The notes beneath the pieces were generated by a model. The model had not been told where the DNA came from. It made no database searches and saw nothing but the letters and a program-made list of their open reading frames with translations. From the NCBI GenBank assembly GCA_036390995.1, contig DASWAT010000087.1:1-13973 (forward strand): a stretch of DNA of 13,973 bases, read 5' to 3'. Both the position numbers and the translations under genes were made by a program. Positions 1-6,689 of this stretch are shown one piece after another (the stretch's first letter is position 1; every line of letters starts with the position of its first letter). The DNA comes from DASQQQ01 sp036390995 (lineage in GTDB: Bacteria; Actinomycetota; UBA4738; HRBIN12).

Positions 1-1
1 C

Positions 2-541
2 CGCCAGACGCTCCCGGGCGGCCCGATGACGCAGCTCGGGGTGCACCATGCCGACACCCTGCAGGCGTGGCTCGGCCCCGCGGTCCGCGTACAGGGTTCG
101 ACGGCGCACCTGGCCGCCCGCGTCGAGATCGACGACGTCTCCGTGGCTGTCCTCGAGTACGCATCCGGCGCGCGGTCGGTGATCGCATGCAGCTACGTGT
201 CCCCGAAGACGTACCGCCTCCGCGTGTACGGAACGGAGGCGAACCTCGACTACCGGGTCGACATGTCGATCTGGCCGCAGGCCGAGCGGTTGGATGCGGC
301 CACGACCCTCACGCTCGAGCGCGCAGGCGGCGCCGAGGCCGTGCCGTTCGAACCCCGTGACATGCTGGTCGACGAGCTCCAGGAGCTCGCCCGGTGCGTC
401 CGCGACGGAGCTCGGCCCGAGACCGGTGCGGCCGAAGGCATCGCAGCTCTTCGGGTGATCCTCGGCGCGGTGGCCTCGGCCGAGGAGGGGCGGATCGTGC
501 GAGCCGAGGAGGAGGTCCATGTCGATCGTCGTTCCTGCTGA
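2..541 (+). CDS. Gfo/Idh/MocA-family oxidoreductase, C-terminal part (5' end outside window)
   Basis: The reading frame is open to the left edge, so the NAD(P)-binding Rossmann half lies outside the window. The visible residues begin with a GGPMTQLGVHHADTLQWL-like stretch (here an A lies between Q and W), typical of the segment that carries the catalytic-region histidines at the end of the dinucleotide-binding half in Gfo/Idh/MocA dehydrogenases. It continues into the substrate-binding alpha/beta half: VEIDDVSVAVLEYASGARSV, then RLRVYGTEANLDY (the usual 'G+eG.l' strand), and a C-terminal helix rich in Glu, Leu and Arg. Members oxidise or reduce sugars, inositols and similar polyols; the substrate cannot be told from this part. 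The stop overlaps the start of the next gene by 23 bases, implying translational coupling. The internal ATG at 26 is not the real start, because conserved residues precede it. Confidence 0.85.
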   Translation, partial: RQTLPGGPMTQLGVHHADTLQAWLGPAVRVQGSTAHLAARVEIDDVSVAVLEYASGARSVIACSYVSPKTYRLRVYGTEANLDYRVDMSIWPQAERLDAATTLTLERAGGAEAVPFEPRDMLVDELQELARCVRDGARPETGAAEGIAALRVILGAVASAEEGRIVRAEEEVHVDRRSC

Positions 542-905
542 CGCGGTGAAGCCTGCGGGCGGTGGTCCCGGATGGGCCCGCACGGTGCTGGCGGACCCGG
601 AGCTGGTCGGCACCGCGGCCATGGCCCTGGAGCGATGGACGCTCGATCCCGGCGCCGAGGGTCCCGAGCTGATCGGCCGTGATCGCGAGCGGTTCCTGTA
701 CGTGATCGGGGGCAGCGGCGTCCTCGTAGGTGAAGCCGGCGACCTGGGGCTCGCGGTCGAGACCATCGTGTGGCTCGAGCCCGGCGACCGGCTCCGTCCC
801 CGCGCCGGCGACGACGGGCTCGACGTCCTGGTCGCCGAGGCGGGTGAGGCTCCCGCCGAGACGGTTCCGACCCAGGCGGTTCCCACCGAAGCCGGGGAGG
901 ATTGA
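519..905 (+). CDS. Small cupin-like protein
   Basis: This 128-residue protein has a single-cupin layout: a beta-rich core with LERWTLDPGAEGPEL, then RFLYVIGGSGVLVGE, a short turn, and VWLEPGDRLRPRAG, which matches the 'G.g.......l..GD.v.ip.g' cupin pattern. The two histidines and glutamate that bind metal in the first cupin motif are not obvious: the region reads GPELIGRDRERFLYV with no His. A metal-dependent enzyme role is therefore doubtful, and a ligand-binding or regulatory role is as likely. The C-terminal 25 residues are a low-complexity Pro/Thr/Val/Glu tail. An AGGAGG ribosome site at 507-512 supports the ATG at 519. It overlaps the upstream dehydrogenase gene and ends 3 bases before the next gene, so the three are probably one operon. 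The fold call is fairly safe; the function is unknown. Confidence 0.7.
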   Translation: MSIVVPADAVKPAGGGPGWARTVLADPELVGTAAMALERWTLDPGAEGPELIGRDRERFLYVIGGSGVLVGEAGDLGLAVETIVWLEPGDRLRPRAGDDGLDVLVAEAGEAPAETVPTQAVPTEAGED

Positions 906-908
906 GGC

Positions 909-3218
909 GTGCCGAGCATCCCCGGGCCGTGGATCGGGAGGGCCGAGCGCCGGCGCGAGGATCTGCGCCTGATCCAGGGCGACGGCCGGTTCGTGGACAA
1001 CCGCTCCCTGCCCGACATGGCACACCTGGCGATGGTCCGAAGCCCCCTGGCGCACGCTCGGGTCGGCGCCGTGGACGCGCGCGTGGCGAACACGATCCCT
1101 GGCGTCCTGGCGGTGCTGACGGCTGCCGATCTGGGGGCCGTGCACCCCATGCCGGTGGGGAGGGCCGAGGGCAGCGAGGTGGTGTCCGTGGCGCCGCCGC
1201 TCCTGGCCGGTGACCGCGTGCGGTTCGTGGGCGAGGCCGTCGCCGCGGTGGTGGCCGTGAGTCGGGCCCTGGCCGAGGATGCGGCCGAGCTCGTCACGGT
1301 GGACTACGAGCCACTCGAGGTCGTGGCCGACGTCGATGCGGCGCTCTCCGGAGCCGTCGCGGTGCACGACGAAGCACCGGACAACGTGCTCGTTCGATGG
1401 AGCCGAACCGGCGGTGACGTGGATGGCGCGTTCGCCCTGGCCCACCGGAGGATCCGGGAGCGCCTGTTCCTGCCGCGCCTCGTTGCGGCCCCCATCGAGA
1501 CCCGTGGTGCGATCGCCCTGTACGAGCAGGACGAGGACCTCCTCACGCTGTGGCTGTCCAGCCAGGATCCCCACCGGCCGCTCGCCCATCTGTCGACGGT
1601 GCTCGGTCGGTCGCCTGAGCGTATCCGGGTGATCGTGGAGGACGTCGGTGGAGCGTTCGGCAGCAAGGGGACCCTGGCGACCGAAGCCGCGGTCGCGGCG
1701 ATCGCGGCCATGCGCCTCGGCCGGCCGGTGAAGTGGATCGAGGATCGCTCCGAGAACTTCCTCGCCGCGTACCAAGGACGGGGCCAACGCGCGGACGCCG
1801 AGCTGGCGGTGGACGCGAGCGGGAGGTTCCTGGGTTTGCGGGCTCGGGTGGTCGCGGACCTCGGCGCGTACCTGTTCCCTACGACCCCGGTCGTTCCGGT
1901 CACCAGCGCCATGCTGATGACCGGCGCGTACGACATCCCCGCCGCCGACGTCGAGCTCCTCGGCGTGGCCACGAACAAGGTGCCGACCGGTCCGTATCGA
2001 GGCGCCGGGCGTCCGGAAGCCGCGTACGTCGTGGAACGGCTGGCCGACCTGGCGGCGCGCGAGCTCGGTCTGGACCCGGTCGAGATCCGCAAGCGGAACT
2101 TCATCCCGCCGGAACGCTTCCCGTACGCGACGGTCCTGGGATACACGTACGACTCCGGTGACTACGCGCGGGCCCTCGACCGGGCGTGCGAGAGGTTGGG
2201 ACACGAGCCGAGCCGGTCCCACGGGGTGGCCGGCGAGGGGGGTCCCCTGGTGGGCACCGGACTCGCCGTGTTCGTGGAGCGTGCCGGGGCGGGCCTGTGG
2301 GAGACGGGCGGCGTGGAGGTCCTCCCCGGCGGGGCGGTCGTGGTGAGGACCGGATCGACGCCGCACGGACAAGGCCACGAGACCACGTTCGCCCAGATCG
2401 CGGCGGACGCCCTGGGGGTCGACGCCTCGGTCGTCCGCCTGGAGTTCGGGGACACGGCCGTGGTGCCCGAGGGCATGGGCAGCTACGCGAGCCGGTCGGT
2501 CACGGTGGGTGGCTCCGCGGTCCTGGAGGCGACCCGAGCGGTCCGGCAGAAGGCGACGAGGATCGCCGCGCTCCTGCTCGAGGCCGAGGCCGACGCGATC
2601 CGGTGGGAAGACGGGTGGGCCCGCGCCGGCGTCCAGGAGGTGTCCCTCGCCGAGGTCGCCGAGGCCGCAGCCGATCCATCCCGCTTGAAGCCGGACGAGG
2701 CGCCGGGCCTGTCGGCGCAGACCCGGTTCCAGCTCTCCGGCCCGGTCTTCCCGTTCGGTGCCTACGTCGTGGCCGTCCGGATCGACCCGGACACGGGCCT
2801 GCTCGGCGTTGACCGCGTGGTGGCGGTGGACGACGCCGGAAGGATCGTGAACCCCCTCCTCGCCGAGGGGCAGGTGATCGGCTCCACGGTGCAGGGGTTC
2901 GGGGAAGCCGTCCTCGAGGAGATGGTGCACACCGAGGACGGCCAGGTGCTCACGGGCACGTTCGTTGGCTACGGGATCGCCTCCGCGATGGAGGCTCCGC
3001 CGATCGAGAGCGAGTTCCTGGAGACCCTCTCGCCCTTCAACCCGCTCGGTGCGAAGGGGATCGGGGAGAGCGGTTCCATCGCCATGCCGGCGGCCGTGGC
3101 GAACGCGGTGGCGGACGCCCTTGCTCCGCTCGGGATCCGGCATCTGGACCCGCCCTACACCCCGGAGAAGCTGTGGCGAGCGATCCGTGCCGCGCGCGGC
3201 ACGGATCGCCCCGCGTGA
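909..3218 (+). CDS. Molybdopterin-binding large subunit, xanthine dehydrogenase/CO dehydrogenase (CoxL-like) family
   Basis: This 769-residue protein begins at a GTG three bases after the cupin stop. Family marks in order: an N-terminal a/b hammerhead region (RREDLRLIQGDGRFVDN, then HLAMVRSPLAHARV), GGAFGSKG at about 247-254, PYRGAGRPE at 362-370, HGQGHETTF at about 486-494 and GAKGIGESGS at 714-723, where E720 matches the catalytic glutamate of molybdenum hydroxylases. PYRGAGR is the form-II type of active-site loop, not the AYxCSFR loop of true aerobic CO dehydrogenase, so CO oxidation should not be assumed. Such enzymes hydroxylate aldehydes, purines or other heterocycles in the cytoplasm. 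They normally work with an FAD subunit and a 2Fe-2S subunit. Neither is in the window, so they must lie upstream or elsewhere. The length is normal for the family. The substrate is unknown. Confidence 0.92.
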   Translation: MPSIPGPWIGRAERRREDLRLIQGDGRFVDNRSLPDMAHLAMVRSPLAHARVGAVDARVANTIPGVLAVLTAADLGAVHPMPVGRAEGSEVVSVAPPLLAGDRVRFVGEAVAAVVAVSRALAEDAAELVTVDYEPLEVVADVDAALSGAVAVHDEAPDNVLVRWSRTGGDVDGAFALAHRRIRERLFLPRLVAAPIETRGAIALYEQDEDLLTLWLSSQDPHRPLAHLSTVLGRSPERIRVIVEDVGGAFGSKGTLATEAAVAAIAAMRLGRPVKWIEDRSENFLAAYQGRGQRADAELAVDASGRFLGLRARVVADLGAYLFPTTPVVPVTSAMLMTGAYDIPAADVELLGVATNKVPTGPYRGAGRPEAAYVVERLADLAARELGLDPVEIRKRNFIPPERFPYATVLGYTYDSGDYARALDRACERLGHEPSRSHGVAGEGGPLVGTGLAVFVERAGAGLWETGGVEVLPGGAVVVRTGSTPHGQGHETTFAQIAADALGVDASVVRLEFGDTAVVPEGMGSYASRSVTVGGSAVLEATRAVRQKATRIAALLLEAEADAIRWEDGWARAGVQEVSLAEVAEAAADPSRLKPDEAPGLSAQTRFQLSGPVFPFGAYVVAVRIDPDTGLLGVDRVVAVDDAGRIVNPLLAEGQVIGSTVQGFGEAVLEEMVHTEDGQVLTGTFVGYGIASAMEAPPIESEFLETLSPFNPLGAKGIGESGSIAMPAAVANAVADALAPLGIRHLDPPYTPEKLWRAIRAARGTDRPA
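3181..3208. repeat. Perfect 28-bp palindrome at the end of the molybdopterin-subunit gene
   Basis: The left arm CGATCCGTGCCGCG is followed with no spacer by its exact reverse complement, CGCGGCACGGATCG. It lies inside the last codons of the coding region, 7 bases before the TGA, and between two convergent genes. In RNA it would form a very stable GC-rich hairpin on either strand. No U-tract follows on the plus strand, so it is not a textbook intrinsic terminator, but a bidirectional transcription stop or mRNA 3'-end stabiliser would suit its place. Confidence 0.6.
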
Positions 3219-3272
3219 AGCCACGTCCGTTCGCGATCGCGGTCGGCGTTCGCGGCGGAGGGGTGGCGGCTC

Positions 3273-5708
3273 TTAGGGATAGACGAACGAGACTGCATGC
3301 GTCACCGGGTCGTCGCTCGCCGTGAGATGGAGGACGTGGGGGCCGCTGTCCACCTTGCCCGGGACCGCGAAGGAGTACTCCTGATCGTTCTTCGAGTAGG
3401 TGAACCGTCGTCCGAGCGAGGTCTCACCGTCGATGTCGAGGGCGGTCACGACGATCGACGAGGAGGAGACGTTCGTGCCGTTCGCGTCGACTAGCCGGAG
3501 CTCGATCTTGCGCGTTTCCTCGGTGGTGTCGAAGCGGAGCTGGACGCCGTAGGTGACCGAATAGCTGACGGAGGTGGTGGCGGTGTTGCCGACCTCGTCG
3601 GTGGCGGTGGCGGTGAACGAGAAGACGCCCACCGCGCTCGTGTCCACCGTGTTCGGCACCGAGCAGGTGGCCACGCCCGAGCCCTCGTCGGAGCACGTCA
3701 CCGGGGCCCCCACCGACACGGACTGGTTCAAGAGGTACGTGGCGCCGTTCGCGAGGCCGGAGAGCGCGATCCACGGGGCCGCCTTGTCGATCCTGAACCC
3801 GCGGATCGGCCCGGCCGTGACGCAGTTGCCGACGGCGTCGCACACGCGCTGGGTGTCGGTCGCTGCGTTCCCGTCCGCGGTGCCCGCCGGCACGTTCGTC
3901 GAGAGGGTGAAGGAGGCGTCGCTCCGAGGCTGGACACCCGAGCCAGCGTCCTCGGCGGAGCACCCGACCTGTACGTCGTCGCGGTGCCATGCCGCGTCCG
4001 AGTGGTCGCACGTCACCTTCGGTGCCCGCCGATCGATCTTGAACCCGCCGATGGGCCCCGCGGTGACGCAGTTGTCGACGGCGTCGCACACGGGTCGAGA
4101 GCCCGTCTGCGCGTCGGCGTTCTCCACGTCGCGGGGGACCGTCGTGACCAGCGCGAAGCTCGCCTCCGACGCCAGCCCCGAGCCGTGATCTTGGGAGCGG
4201 CATGTCACGGTAGCGTTGTCCGCCTGCCAGCTTCGGTCGGGCTTCTCGCACGACACCTGTGGAGCTCGTTTGTCCACCTTGATGCCGCCGATCGGTCCGG
4301 CCTGCGCACAGTTCCCGTCCCGGTCGCAGACGGTTCGAGTGCCGGTGAACGCGTTCCCGTCCTCGGTCCCGGCCGGCACGTGGGTCGCGAGCGAGAAGGA
4401 TGCGTCTCCTGCCGCCTCGAGACCCGAGCCTCCGTCTTGCGCGGTACACGTGATGACGAGATCGGCGCCGGTCCACCCGGGGCCCGGCTGACCACACAAG
4501 ATCACGGGCGGCTCGGTGTCCGGCGGCGGGACGACGACGCCGGTACCGGCGAGCGGGAGGGAGGCGCTCGCGGCGACATCCTGCGCCTGAACGACGAGGG
4601 TCGCCACCTTCTCGCCGGGTGCGGTCGGCGTGAAGGAGATCTCGACCGTGCACGAACCGCCCGGCGGCAGCGCGCTCTGCGCGCAGTCGCTCGACTGCGA
4701 GAACTGGGACGCGCTCGCCCCGGCGATCTGGATGCCCGAGAACTGGAGGTCCTGGTCGCCGGCGTTGCCGATCACCAGGTTGCGGACGCCGGAGGACGAC
4801 CCGACCTGGACCTGGCCGAACGTCCCTCCGCCCACGATCTGGATCTGCGCGCCCACTGGGGGCAGGAGCCCGCCGAGGATGCTCCGGAACATCGGGAGCA
4901 TGTCGGCGGGGAGCAGCGCGACGACGGGCTGCAGGGAAGAGAGCACCTCGGCGTCGAAATCGCCCATCGACAGACCGCCCCGCTCCGCCTGCTGCCGGTC
5001 CGAGATCATGGTCCGGGCTTCGGAGACGGCGAGGTCGAATCGGCTCGCCTGGATCGCCTGGACCAGACGGCTGAGAGACGTCCTCGCGTCCTGGAGGGCC
5101 GAAGCGGCCGGCAGTGTGGACCCGGGCGTCGGCGAGCCGGGGAAGACGGTGCCCGGCGTGCCCGTGCCGGGCAACGCTCGGGGTCCACCGATCTCGCGGG
5201 TACCACCGGAGAACACCAGGACCAGGCCGCCGAGGCCGAACGCGAGGGCGGCCGCCGCGACGAACTGAAGCACTCGCAACCGCCCGGGCCCAGGCCGCGG
5301 GACGGCAGCGAGCTCGGCCGACCCCGGGGCGGTCGCGACGATGGACAACGGGAGGTCCACCAGGAGCGTTGCGAGGGCAGCGGTGATCGCGGCGAGAGGC
5401 GCGCCACGGGAGACGTACGCGTCGGCGCGGTCAGGGGCCTCGGGCGCTGGCGCCGCTCGGGAGGTAACCACGACGATCCGCGTGTCCGGCGAGAGTCCCC
5501 TGAGGGCCGCGACCTCGTCATCACCCGCCAGCTCGTCGCCGACGATCACGGCGTCGGGGCGCCTGGCGGCCACGGCGGCCCGGAGCTCGGCAGGGGTCGA
5601 GACCAGGGCGGCCACGTCGTAGCCGCTCCCTTCGAGGAACAGCCGGACCCCGTCCGCGCTGAGATAGACGTTGCCCGCGATGACGACCGTCAGTCGTCCG
5701 TCGCTCAC
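3273..5708 (-). CDS. Receiver-like domain / membrane helix / Ig-like repeat fusion protein
   Basis: This 811-residue protein starts at a GTG with an AGAGGGG ribosome site (plus-strand 5714-5720). Residues 1-117 resemble a response-regulator receiver domain: TVVIAGNVYLSADGVRLFLE, then ARRPDAVIVGDEL, RIVVVTS and DAYVSRGAPL. The expected phosphoacceptor Asp is Gly57, with Asp58 beside it, and the usual conserved Lys is Arg101. Residues about 146-167 form one hydrophobic helix, followed by a Pro/Gly/Thr linker (172-200) and a helical stretch (201-275). Residues about 295-390 look like an ASH/choice-of-anchor-D Ig domain (GNAGDQDLQFSGIQI, CTVEISFTPTAPGEK, C342 and C353). Three tandem Cys repeats cover 397-640. 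Another Ig-like domain with C672 and C682 runs to about 720, then a beta-rich end. Likely topology is receiver in the cytoplasm, repeats outside. No kinase gene is adjacent. The function is unknown; surface sensing or adhesion is inference. Confidence 0.8.
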   Translation of the reverse strand: MSDGRLTVVIAGNVYLSADGVRLFLEGSGYDVAALVSTPAELRAAVAARRPDAVIVGDELAGDDEVAALRGLSPDTRIVVVTSRAAPAPEAPDRADAYVSRGAPLAAITAALATLLVDLPLSIVATAPGSAELAAVPRPGPGRLRVLQFVAAAALAFGLGGLVLVFSGGTREIGGPRALPGTGTPGTVFPGSPTPGSTLPAASALQDARTSLSRLVQAIQASRFDLAVSEARTMISDRQQAERGGLSMGDFDAEVLSSLQPVVALLPADMLPMFRSILGGLLPPVGAQIQIVGGGTFGQVQVGSSSGVRNLVIGNAGDQDLQFSGIQIAGASASQFSQSSDCAQSALPPGGSCTVEISFTPTAPGEKVATLVVQAQDVAASASLPLAGTGVVVPPPDTEPPVILCGQPGPGWTGADLVITCTAQDGGSGLEAAGDASFSLATHVPAGTEDGNAFTGTRTVCDRDGNCAQAGPIGGIKVDKRAPQVSCEKPDRSWQADNATVTCRSQDHGSGLASEASFALVTTVPRDVENADAQTGSRPVCDAVDNCVTAGPIGGFKIDRRAPKVTCDHSDAAWHRDDVQVGCSAEDAGSGVQPRSDASFTLSTNVPAGTADGNAATDTQRVCDAVGNCVTAGPIRGFRIDKAAPWIALSGLANGATYLLNQSVSVGAPVTCSDEGSGVATCSVPNTVDTSAVGVFSFTATATDEVGNTATTSVSYSVTYGVQLRFDTTEETRKIELRLVDANGTNVSSSSIVVTALDIDGETSLGRRFTYSKNDQEYSFAVPGKVDSGPHVLHLTASDDPVTHAVSFVYP
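3789..4520 (-). repeat. Three tandem Cys-containing repeats of 82, 80 and 82 residues
   Basis: These units encode residues 397-478, 479-558 and 559-640 of the fusion protein. Each starts with a D-x-x-(A/P)-P turn and has four cysteines with fixed spacing: C405/C421/C461/C467, C487/C503/C541/C547 and C567/C583/C623/C629, that is 16 residues between the first two and 6 between the last two. Each contains a (D/H)xGSG turn, an ASF(S/A/T)L strand, a VP(A/R) segment and a CDxxxNC(A/V)xAGPI ending. Units 2 and 3 are closest in DNA: plus-strand 3817-3846 and 4063-4092 differ at one base in 30. Confidence 0.85.
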
Positions 5709-5735
5709 CCGGTCCCCTCTACTCGTCCCACAGGC

Positions 5736-5763
5736 ATCGTACCGGGCCCGAGCACGGCGGCAA
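5736..5763 (-). promoter_or_regulatory. Candidate promoter of the receiver/Ig-like gene
   Basis: Read on the minus strand, a -35-like TTGCCG (plus-strand 5758-5763) and a -10-like TACGAT (5736-5741) are separated by 16 bases. Each matches the sigma-70 consensus at 4 of 6 places. Transcription would begin near 5729, giving a leader of about 20 bases that carries the AGAGGGG ribosome site ahead of the GTG at 5708. The rest of 5709-5862 shows only weak imperfect GC-rich inverted repeats that might serve as the end of the rpmB transcript. Confidence 0.45.
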
Positions 5764-5862
5764 CCGGTCTTCCGGACCGTTTCGGTCGGCCCGTCGGGGG
5801 GGGTCCAGGATGGCTACGGGGCGGTGGTACCGGGTGAGGGCCCGTGCCTACGACAGGGGGTC

Positions 5863-6054
5863 TCAGCCCGCCCGCTGGACCTTGCCGGCCTTGAGGCAGC
5901 TCGTGCACACGTGCAGGCGCTTCGGGGCGCCGTCAACCAGGGCGCGAACGCGCTGCACGTTCGGATCCCACCGGCGGTTGCTCCGGCGATGGGAGTGGGA
6001 GACCTGCTTGCCGAAGAAGGGCTTCTTCCCGCAGATGTCGCACACGGCTGCCAT
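5863..6054 (-). CDS. rpmB: 50S ribosomal protein L28
   Basis: This 63-residue basic protein is a complete L28: MAAVCDICGKKPFFGKQVSH at the start, then SHRRSNRRWDPNVQRVRAL, and a C-terminal HVCTSCLKAGKV. It is the zinc-ribbon ('C+') form, with Cys5/Cys8 and Cys50/Cys53 as the likely Zn2+ ligands. It is a component of the large ribosomal subunit. It begins 25 bases after the stop of the TlpA-like gene on the same strand. No ribosome site is visible in front of the ATG. Instead a TACCCT -10-like hexamer (plus-strand 6064-6069) sits 9 bases upstream, so a nearly leaderless transcript of its own is possible besides read-through from the gene before it. Confidence 0.96.
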   Translation of the reverse strand: MAAVCDICGKKPFFGKQVSHSHRRSNRRWDPNVQRVRALVDGAPKRLHVCTSCLKAGKVQRAG

Positions 6055-6063
6055 GGCCGAGAC

Positions 6064-6069
6064 AGGGTA
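6064..6069 (-). promoter_or_regulatory. Candidate -10 element for near-leaderless rpmB transcript
   Basis: The minus strand reads TACCCT, matching TANNNT, with 9 bases between it and the rpmB ATG. No Shine-Dalgarno sequence lies in the gap and no convincing -35 box is seen. Actinobacteria often use such promoters for leaderless mRNAs. This is inference from one hexamer. Confidence 0.3.
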
Positions 6070-6079
6070 GCAGAAGCCC

Positions 6080-6640
6080 TCAGGGCGCCCGATCGTGACC
6101 GAGCAGGTCCTGGAGGCGCCGGGTGAGGATCTCGGGCGTCACCGGCCCGCTCCAGCTGGACACGAGCGTACCGGACGCGTCGAAGAACGCCGTCACGGGC
6201 TGGCCGATGAACCCGAGCTGATCCCGGATCGAGCCCGTCTCGTCGTACACGCTCGGATACGTCCACCCCTCCCGCTCCATGAACGATCGGGCAGACGGTC
6301 GTGAGTCGAGGATGTCCACGCCGAGGAATTGCACCTTGGAGCCGAACCGCTCCGCGGCGTCGGCCAGATGGGGCGCCTCGGCCTGACAGGGTCCGCACCA
6401 GGATGCCCAGACGTTCACCAGCACGGGGGTGCCGCGCAACTGGCCTAGGAGCTCCTGGAACTTGGCGTAGTCGAACGACGGCAGCGCCAGCACGTTCGTC
6501 GGCAGCAGGGACGCCGTCGACGCGTTCGCCGCGGGCACCCGTCCTCCGCCGCTTCCCGCTGACGACGAGGAGCATGCGGACGCAAGCACGGCCACGACGG
6601 CCAGAGCTGCGAGTCGATGCCGGATCCCCACGGCCACCAT
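6080..6640 (-). CDS. TlpA/ResA-like thioredoxin-fold lipoprotein
   Basis: With the start at 6640 the protein has 186 residues. The start was chosen because a lipoprotein signal follows at once: basic GIRHR, hydrophobic LAALAVVAVLA, then LASAC with Cys23 as the lipidated residue. The open frame runs further upstream, to 6814, but that would bury the signal peptide and overlap recG. After a Ser/Gly-rich linker, the thioredoxin-like domain has VLVNVWASWCGPCQAEAPHL, with the redox-active WCGPC at 81-85, and GQPVTAFFD with the likely cis-Pro at 148. Such proteins reduce or oxidise disulfides outside the membrane, for example in cytochrome c maturation or oxidative folding. No cytochrome genes are adjacent. 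The Cys-rich repeats of the protein encoded about 370 bases further along could be a client, but that is speculation. It is probably transcribed into rpmB. Confidence 0.9.
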   Translation of the reverse strand: MVAVGIRHRLAALAVVAVLASACSSSSAGSGGGRVPAANASTASLLPTNVLALPSFDYAKFQELLGQLRGTPVLVNVWASWCGPCQAEAPHLADAAERFGSKVQFLGVDILDSRPSARSFMEREGWTYPSVYDETGSIRDQLGFIGQPVTAFFDASGTLVSSWSGPVTPEILTRRLQDLLGHDRAP

Positions 6641-6673
6641 GGTAGAACCCAAGCATGGTCTACGCGCCCGCAA

Positions 6674-6679
6674 TATCCT
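6674..6679 (+). promoter_or_regulatory. Candidate -10 element for recG
   Basis: TATCCT matches TANNNT and ends 10 bases before the ATG at 6690. No ribosome site is seen in the gap and no clear -35 box is present. If used, the mRNA would have a leader of only a few bases. It favours 6690 over 6639 as the recG start. Confidence 0.3.
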
Positions 6680-6689
6680 CGGCTCGCGC

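Noticed and set aside
909..3218. True aerobic CO dehydrogenase large subunit (coxL form I)
   Set aside because: The active-site loop is PYRGAGR, not AYxCSFR, so form-I CO oxidation is not supported.
309..3224. 971-codon open frame on the minus strand opposite the molybdopterin-subunit gene
   Set aside because: Its product is Arg/Gly/His/Pro-rich without domain patterns, and the opposite strand has clear family motifs along its whole length. Long antisense open frames are expected at this GC content.
3984..5837. 617-codon open frame on the plus strand opposite the receiver/Ig-like gene
   Set aside because: The composition is Arg/Gly/Asp low-complexity, with no ribosome site or motif. The minus-strand protein has organised domains and repeats.
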